Assembly (NCBI RefSeq): GCF_934372025.1
Contig: NZ_CAKROJ010000067.1
Coordinates: forward strand, 1-10,916
Reading direction: 5' to 3'
Source of the DNA: an uncultured Blautia sp.
Lineage (GTDB): Bacteria; Bacillota; Clostridia; Lachnospirales; Lachnospiraceae
Length of the DNA: 10,916 nucleotides
Shown here: piece by piece, positions 8,527 to 10,916 of the stretch
How positions within the stretch are numbered: position 1 is the first letter of the stretch
Layout of the letters: each line of letters starts with the position of its first letter
The notes under the pieces: generated by a model
Seen by the model: the letters and a program-made list of their open reading frames with translations, nothing else
Database searches by the model: none
What the model was told of the DNA's origin: nothing
Position numbers and translations under genes: made by a program

Positions 8527-8567
8527 GTTACGTAACTGTTCAATAGAGTGAACAGTAAATACGTTAC
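8527..8567 (-). terminator. Hairpin overlapping the thiT stop codon, likely terminator
   Basis: The arms are GTTACGTA-ACTGTTCA (8527-8542) and TGAACAGT-aaa-TACGTTAC (8549-8567). They form a 16-pair stem with one mismatch, a 3-base bulge and a 6-base loop. The thiT TAA (8564-8566) lies in the stem. On the minus strand it is followed by ATTTCATTCT, only moderately T-rich, so termination may be incomplete. It separates thiT from the jet promoter about 30 bases downstream. It could instead be a protein-binding palindrome. Confidence 0.5.
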
Positions 8568-9229
8568 TGCAGGGCAGCCTGTTTTACCTGGGTCAGGGCT
8601 TTTGCAACTGCAGGTATGGAAATAATGATCACTGTAATGATTCCCTCCGCAAGAAGATAGCTGTAATTGTATACGATCGGATATACAGCTGTCAGTGATT
8701 TCGGAAAATTTTCCGGCATATAACTCATCCAATAAAGGTATCCGCCAAGAGCATGAAACGCTCCTCGGGCAATCACTGCAACGATATATCCTTTCAGCAG
8801 TCCATGACTTTGTTTTGCAAAAAATCCGGCTACACCAAGTGCTGCAAATGCAAGTACGTAATCACAGCATACCTGGAAAAAAGAGAGTACATAAGGTTCC
8901 TGAATAAACTGCAGGATTCCGTAGGCAAGCCCTGCCATAATTCCTGTTCCTACACCATACCAGTTTGCAATCAGTACAATAAAAAGCATACTGCAAAGTG
9001 TAACACTGCCTCCCCACGGCAGTCTGAAGATTTTCAGATAAGAAGTAACAAAAGCCAGTGCAATAGCCACGGCACAGAATACCAGCTGTCTTGCAGTGAG
9101 TTTTTTCTTCTCTGATTTCTTTCCTGCCAGATAAATTGCCAGAAAAAACAGAACAATTCCTGCAATAATCGTGATGACATATCCGGCAGTTGTTAATCCG
9201 CCATCGGCAGTTACCATAAAATCAAACAT
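8564..9229 (-). CDS. thiT: ThiT, thiamine-specific S-component of an ECF transporter
   Basis: ThiT (YuaJ family) binds thiamine at the outer membrane face and works with the shared EcfA/EcfA'/EcfT energizing module, which is not in this window. The 221-residue protein is very hydrophobic, with about six or seven membrane segments: one extra at about 16-36, then the S-component core from about 47. The core shows an AxxxA motif in its first helix (A53/A57), the signature loop RLPWGGSVTLCSM (about 69-81) typical of ThiT, GLAYGILQFIQEPY (100-113) and DYVLAFAALGVAGFF (123-137). H159 and W167, eight residues apart, and N188 in the last core segment are candidates for the thiamine pocket, by analogy with the Lactococcus protein. 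The ATG has GGGAGG about 7 bases upstream. The preceding DUF554 gene ends 131 bases before it. I see no TPP riboswitch in that gap, although thiT genes often have one. Confidence 0.9.
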   Translation of the reverse strand: MFDFMVTADGGLTTAGYVITIIAGIVLFFLAIYLAGKKSEKKKLTARQLVFCAVAIALAFVTSYLKIFRLPWGGSVTLCSMLFIVLIANWYGVGTGIMAGLAYGILQFIQEPYVLSFFQVCCDYVLAFAALGVAGFFAKQSHGLLKGYIVAVIARGAFHALGGYLYWMSYMPENFPKSLTAVYPIVYNYSYLLAEGIITVIIISIPAVAKALTQVKQAALQ

Positions 9230-9260
9230 AAAATGACCTCCCTCTTACTTATGTCTGTAG

Positions 9261-9330
9261 TCACCCAGTTTGGGGACTTTCGATGATTTCAATCATATTT
9301 ACTATAACACAAAGCTGGAAATTTGGGTGA
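9261..9330 (-). promoter_or_regulatory. Possible thiT promoter with a flanking inverted repeat
   Basis: On the minus strand TGTTATAGT (9301-9309) reads as an extended -10 (TGn plus TATAGT), about 72 bases upstream of the thiT ATG. I see no good -35. A 7-base inverted repeat, TCACCCA (9261-9267) and TGGGTGA (9324-9330), brackets it. The downstream arm also lies in a small local hairpin, GTC-a-CCC/GGG-GAC (9259-9276). The repeat could be an operator or a leader fold, or chance. No terminator is evident after the DUF554 gene, so read-through into thiT is also possible. Confidence 0.3.
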
Positions 9331-9360
9331 TTTTGTTTTATCTTGGAAATCTTCTTAACA

Positions 9361-10089
9361 TTACAACATTGGTAGTATCATATTCATCCAGAGCCAGCTT
9401 ATCGGCATTACAAACACCATGGCCGGAATCATATCTGCAACTGGAAAATCATGGATTTTAGCAATCCGAAAACCTGTAGCAAGAAGAAGGAAACCGCCAC
9501 ATGCTTTAAAATCTGCAATCATATCCGGTGTAGTCAGTGGAAAGATAAATTTTGCTGCTGCAAATATAACAAGAAAAATTATACACTGAGGAATTGCAAC
9601 CGCTGCGATCACCATGCCCAGGGTTCCTCCAAAAATCATCGCTGTAAAGAAATCCAAAATCGACTTAGAGATTAAAATCGTATGATCACCGCTCATTCCA
9701 GAATCCAGTGATCCATAGATTCCTGTCCCACTTGCACAAAACAACACAATGATCGTCACAAGCATCGACATATATTCTTCTTTAGACAATGTTTTATTTT
9801 TATTCGGGAAAAGCTTCCCCACCGGCTTCTCCATACAGGCTGCTCCGCTGTTAATAATCCCTCCCAGATCAACAGCCAGACCGATAGCAGTTCCTATAAT
9901 CACCGCAAAGATAACGGCCGGCATATTTTTCATAAGCCCAATAGCACTAACTCCCATTCCCATTGAGCAGATACCAAAAATCTTAGTAAGCTCCGCATTA
10001 AGTCTTGCTGGCAGTTTATGCCCGATTAATGCTCCAATCACACCTCCAACAGCGACGGACAAAGCATTGATGATAACTCCTGTTGGCAT
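9361..10089 (-). CDS. DUF554 family integral membrane protein (YdfK/YqgA-like)
   Basis: This 242-residue polytopic membrane protein belongs to the DUF554 family, whose function is unknown. The N-terminus MPTGVIINALSVAVGGVIGA is characteristic: a membrane helix that begins almost at residue 1 and ends in small residues. Further features are a conserved glycine-rich segment IIGTAIGLAVDLGG (about 64-77) and a polar loop KLFPNKNKTLSKEEYMSM (about 92-109). The run CASGTGIYGSLDSGMSGDHTI (about 118-138) follows; its SGTGIYGSLDSG core is the most recognisable signature. Three or four more helices reach the C-terminus. Length is normal for the family. The ATG has AAAGGA 9 bases upstream. It has its own promoter behind a leader of about 125 bases and may be co-transcribed with thiT, but the families share no known function. 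It looks intact. Confidence 0.88.
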   Translation of the reverse strand: MPTGVIINALSVAVGGVIGALIGHKLPARLNAELTKIFGICSMGMGVSAIGLMKNMPAVIFAVIIGTAIGLAVDLGGIINSGAACMEKPVGKLFPNKNKTLSKEEYMSMLVTIIVLFCASGTGIYGSLDSGMSGDHTILISKSILDFFTAMIFGGTLGMVIAAVAIPQCIIFLVIFAAAKFIFPLTTPDMIADFKACGGFLLLATGFRIAKIHDFPVADMIPAMVFVMPISWLWMNMILPML

Positions 10090-10099
10090 ATTATTTATT

Positions 10100-10214
10100 C
10101 CTTTCTATTTTTTACATAGCTCTTGAAATCTTCAGTTCGGAACCCCAGGGACTTCAAACTCTCTTTTATATTACCCGTTATTGTGGAAGTGAACCTGGAC
10201 ACCACCTGATTTTT
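10100..10214 (-). other. Structured 5' leader of the DUF554 gene
   Basis: The mRNA predicted from the promoter at 10222-10250 has about 125 untranslated bases. They can form a 10-bp interrupted stem: CCAGG (10145-10149) with CCTGG (10194-10198), then ACTTC (10151-10155) with GAAGT (10186-10190), separated by a 1/3-base internal loop and closing about 30 bases. I could not match it to any riboswitch class I know. It may be regulatory or simply untranslated sequence. Confidence 0.3.
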
Positions 10215-10221
10215 CTGAAAC

Positions 10222-10250
10222 ATAGTAACACGATGAGTAAGATATGTCAA
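10222..10250 (-). promoter_or_regulatory. Promoter of the DUF554 gene
   Basis: On the minus strand there is a perfect TTGACA (10245-10250), 17 bases, then TACTAT (10222-10227) preceded by TGT, giving an extended -10. The -35 abuts the remnant toxin/antisense cassette. Transcription would start near 10215. Confidence 0.7.
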
Positions 10251-10271
10251 AATAATAAACCACAAAAATAA
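10233..10271 (+). pseudogene. Remnant of a second small toxin-like gene (C-terminal codons)
   Basis: The last codons read NNKPQK-stop, parallel to NHKPQK-stop of the intact peptide gene at 10563-10661. From about 10255 onward the DNA is nearly identical to that copy. Upstream of about 10246 there is no similarity: the hydrophobic helix, the folded leader and the ribosome site are missing. An ATG at 10233 gives only 12 codons with no ribosome site. I read this as a decayed copy of the toxin gene whose antisense part survives. Confidence 0.55.
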
Positions 10272-10307
10272 CCGCCCAGTCTGGTAAACTAAGCGGTTAT
10301 CTTTGAT
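10255..10307. repeat. Direct repeat copy A (toxin 3' end / antisense terminator)
   Basis: These 53 bases match 10645-10698 with about two differences (AG versus TGG after ACCGCCC). The repeat covers the last toxin codons, the ATAACCGC/GCGGTTAT hairpin and CTTTGAT. Weaker similarity continues to AATAGTAAAAC (about 10322). Confidence 0.9.
10263..10300 (-). terminator. Terminator of predicted antisense RNA copy A
   Basis: A perfect 8-bp stem ATAACCGC (10268-10275) / GCGGTTAT (10293-10300) has a 17-base loop. On the minus strand it is followed directly by TTTTG, giving a T tract ATTTTTG. The plus strand reads CTTTGAT after the stem, so the minus strand is the better terminator. Confidence 0.75.
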
Positions 10308-10359
10308 ATCTTAATAGTAAAACTAATTCTCTTCTGTAGCTACCAGCTACTTCTCTACC
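10263..10359 (-). ncRNA. Predicted antisense RNA, copy A (orphan antitoxin-like)
   Basis: From a likely start near 10359 to the terminator at about 10263 this would be an RNA of about 97 bases, the same length as copy B. Its 3' half is nearly identical to copy B. Its 5' half differs and contains a perfect hairpin GTAGCT-acc-AGCTAC (10336-10350). No intact toxin lies opposite it, so it is either an evolutionary remnant or an RNA acting in trans on the conserved 3' segment of the neighbouring toxin mRNA. No coding potential is apparent. Confidence 0.45.
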
Positions 10360-10365
10360 AACTTT

Positions 10366-10394
10366 ATATTACACCGGTAGTTTTTAACTGTTAT
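10366..10394 (-). promoter_or_regulatory. Predicted promoter of antisense RNA copy A
   Basis: On the minus strand there is ATAACA (10389-10394), 17 bases, then TAATAT (10366-10371). The -10 hexamer equals that of copy B, but the -35 is weaker (4 of 6). It overlaps, back to back, the predicted toxin promoter on the plus strand. Confidence 0.4.
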
Positions 10395-10397
10395 AAT
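10389..10397 (+). promoter_or_regulatory. Predicted promoter of the toxin-like gene (extended -10)
   Basis: TGTTATAAT combines a perfect TATAAT (10392-10397) with the TGn extension. I see no convincing -35 at 16-18 bases. Transcription would start near 10404, giving a leader of about 160 bases. Confidence 0.5.
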
Positions 10398-10403
10398 CGG
10401 AAC

Positions 10404-10562
10404 ATGGGTGCTGCCATAACGGTAGGCGGTTAGTCCTTCTCCAGAGGGTTGCAGAGTGCCAGTGGCACTCGTTTTGCAACGACCGAAGTGAAACGGAGAC
10501 CTGTGACCCTCTGATTACATAGAAACCTGTAAAGGAATCCAGTGGAAAGGAGGGCTAAGCCA
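10404..10562 (+). other. Long folded 5' leader of the toxin-like mRNA
   Basis: The leader contains nested complementary segments. An outer 8-bp stem CAGAGGGT (10442-10449) / ACCCTCTG (10506-10513) encloses a 12-pair stem, TTGCA-GAGTGCC (10449-10460) with GGCACTC (10464-10470) and TGCAA (10475-10479), with a 4-base bulge. A small CCG/CGG hairpin (10483-10496) follows. TCCTT (10434-10438) is complementary to AAGGA of the ribosome site (10547-10551), which could hide it. The first about 30 bases (10406-10436) are complementary to the 3' region at 10719-10744. Confidence 0.6.
10546..10553 (+). promoter_or_regulatory. Strong ribosome binding site of the toxin-like peptide gene
   Basis: AAAGGAGG lies 9 bases before the ATG at 10563. 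It is unusually strong for so short a gene and supports real translation. Confidence 0.8.
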
Positions 10563-10661
10563 ATGAGTATTGTTGACTTCATAGCAGTAGTGAGCTTCGG
10601 CTTAACCTGCTTTAGTATCGGATATACATTAGGCAAAGATAATCATAAACCACAAAAATAA
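10563..10661 (+). CDS. Small single-helix membrane peptide, type I toxin candidate
   Basis: This 32-codon gene encodes a peptide with a short start MSIVD, one hydrophobic helix (FIAVVSFGLTCFSIGYTLG, about residues 6-24) and a charged C-terminus (KDNHKPQK). That build, a single membrane span with a polar basic tail, is typical of type I toxins that depolarise the membrane (the TxpA/BsrG/Fst/holin-like group). I do not recognise the exact family. Supporting context: an excellent ribosome site, a long folded leader, a stop codon lying inside the terminator hairpin of a convergent antisense RNA (10653-10751), and a neighbouring diverged duplicate. It is the only plus-strand gene in the window. 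An alternative is a small regulatory membrane protein without toxicity. Confidence 0.7.
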   Translation: MSIVDFIAVVSFGLTCFSIGYTLGKDNHKPQK

Positions 10662-10698
10662 CCGCCCTGGTCTGGTAAACTAAGCGGTTATCTTTGAT
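10645..10698. repeat. Direct repeat copy B (toxin 3' end / antisense terminator)
   Basis: This is the partner of 10255-10307, with about two differences over 54 positions. It includes the toxin stop codon and the hairpin. Confidence 0.9.
10653..10691 (-). terminator. Terminator of predicted antisense RNA copy B
   Basis: The stem ATAACCGC (10658-10665) / GCGGTTAT (10684-10691) is followed on the minus strand by a T tract, ATTTTTG. The toxin TAA (10659-10661) lies within the stem. On the plus strand the hairpin is followed only by CTTTGATG, so the toxin mRNA probably reads through or is weakly terminated here. Confidence 0.75.
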
Positions 10699-10751
10699 GA
10701 TATTCTAAATAGTAAAACGGACTAACCGTCTATCGGTAGCACTCTTTTTCT
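10653..10751 (-). ncRNA. Predicted antisense RNA (antitoxin) of the toxin-like gene
   Basis: A near-consensus promoter (10758-10786) and a strong intrinsic terminator define an RNA of about 98 bases on the minus strand. It overlaps the last codons and the 3' end of the toxin mRNA, which is the standard arrangement of an antisense antitoxin in type I systems. Its first about 30 bases (GAGTGCTACC...GACGGTTAGTCC) closely match the first bases of the toxin mRNA itself. A small hairpin ACGG/CCGT lies at about 10717-10729. I see no reading frame with a ribosome site. Confidence 0.65.
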
Positions 10752-10757
10752 ATAATC

Positions 10758-10786
10758 ATATTAGCACGCATCTGTGAAAATGTCAA
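10758..10786 (-). promoter_or_regulatory. Promoter of antisense RNA copy B
   Basis: On the minus strand there is a perfect TTGACA (10781-10786), a 17-base spacer, then TAATAT (10758-10763) preceded by TGC, an extended -10. This is among the strongest promoters in the window, yet no protein gene follows on that strand before 10089. It fits a highly expressed small RNA starting near 10751. Confidence 0.8.
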
Positions 10787-10828
10787 AAAGTTCTTTTTCC
10801 ATAGTATGTAATACGAATTTGAAAATAC

Positions 10829-10916
10829 TTATAAGCCGAAAAAATACACCAGTACCAGCTTGATCACAGCAGCTCCACCAAAAGCAACAACTGCAGTTAC
10901 AACTAATTGCATAGGT
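10829..10916 (-). CDS. C-terminal end of an unidentified membrane protein (runs off the right edge)
   Basis: The minus-strand frame enters at the window edge and ends at TAA (10829-10831). The last 28 residues are almost wholly hydrophobic (PMQLVVTAVVAFGGAA, then VIKLVLVYFFGL), forming one or two membrane helices that end right at the C-terminus, as in many transporters. I cannot name the family from this fragment. No clear terminator follows; a weak AAAAAG/CTTTTT dyad near 10785-10800 overlaps the antisense promoter. The other two frames on this strand give cysteine/tryptophan-rich or broken translations, which supports this choice. Confidence 0.5.
   Translation of the reverse strand, partial: PMQLVVTAVVAFGGAAVIKLVLVYFFGL

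Larger units (their letters stand above)
10406..10744. repeat. Imperfect inverted repeat bracketing the toxin gene
   Basis: The left arm 10406-10436 (GGGTGCTGCC, five extra bases, GGTAGGCGGTTAGTCC) is complementary to the right arm 10719-10744 (GGACTAACCGTCTATC, GGTAGCACTC). Counting G-U pairs as matches, about 26 positions pair in RNA. The innermost ten bases, CGGTTAGTCC/GGACTAACCG, are perfect. The arms sit at the 5' ends of both convergent transcripts. Confidence 0.8.

Noticed and set aside
9259..9276. Hairpin GTC-a-CCC/GGG-GAC as terminator of the DUF554 gene
   Set aside because: It is short, bulged, lacks a following T tract and lies about 85 bases past the stop codon.
9230..9360. TPP riboswitch upstream of thiT
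   Set aside because: The conserved core elements are absent and the gap is short.
10090..10215. T-box, SAM or other known riboswitch in the DUF554 leader
   Set aside because: I looked for T-box, SAM, FMN, cobalamin, lysine and TPP core motifs and found none.
10083..10271. A 62-codon plus-strand frame ending in the NKPQK codons
   Set aside because: Its first part is antisense to the DUF554 leader and promoter, has no ribosome site, and only the last few codons match the toxin gene; it is better read as a toxin remnant joined to chance sequence.
10430..10636. A 68-codon minus-strand frame across the toxin leader
   Set aside because: It is antisense to the folded leader and toxin gene, has no ribosome site, and is explained by the inverted-repeat structure.
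10250..10780. CRISPR array
   Set aside because: There are only two copies of the repeat, about 390 bases apart, and they contain a gene end and a terminator.

Overview
The window looks like the chromosome of a low-GC gut Firmicute, most likely a Lachnospiraceae member (Blautia/Dorea/Ruminococcus-like). The grounds are AT-rich sequence, strong AGGAGG-type ribosome sites, Firmicute-type extended -10 promoters, and protein families typical of that group (NhaC antiporter, ThiT, DUF554). All larger genes are on the minus strand, so the biological order runs from right to left.

Right to left: (1) The C-terminal end of an unidentified membrane protein (10829-10916). (2) A compact region without large genes (about 10250-10790). 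It holds a 32-codon single-helix peptide gene on the plus strand, with a long folded leader and a predicted antisense RNA starting from a near-consensus promoter on the opposite strand. This is the layout of a type I toxin-antitoxin system. Beside it lies a second, diverged copy of the antisense/terminator cassette that has lost its toxin. (3) A DUF554 membrane protein with its own promoter and a leader of about 125 nt. (4) thiT, the thiamine-binding S-component of an ECF transporter. (5) A complete four-gene Wadjet operon, jetA-jetB-jetC-jetD (8429-433), expressed from a near-consensus promoter just upstream of jetA. (6) The first 83 codons of an NhaC-type Na+/H+ antiporter, running off the left edge.

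The Wadjet operon is the main system. JetA (kleisin-like, DUF2397), JetB (KITE-like, DUF2398), JetC (SMC ATPase, TIGR02680-like) and JetD (DUF3323/DUF2399 Toprim nuclease) should form an SMC complex that extrudes small circular DNA and cleaves it, giving protection against plasmids. The genes are packed with zero spacing or short overlaps. Their starts are GTG, ATG, ATG and TTG, each with a good ribosome site, so translation is probably coupled. From memory of the classification, the DUF2397/2398/2399 set is Wadjet type II; the family assignment is firm but the type number is less so.

Wadjet is a known defence system. The least explained part is the small-RNA/small-peptide locus at the right. 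There the 5' end of the predicted toxin mRNA can form a helix of about 26 bp with its own 3' region, and that 3' region is also where the predicted antisense RNA begins.
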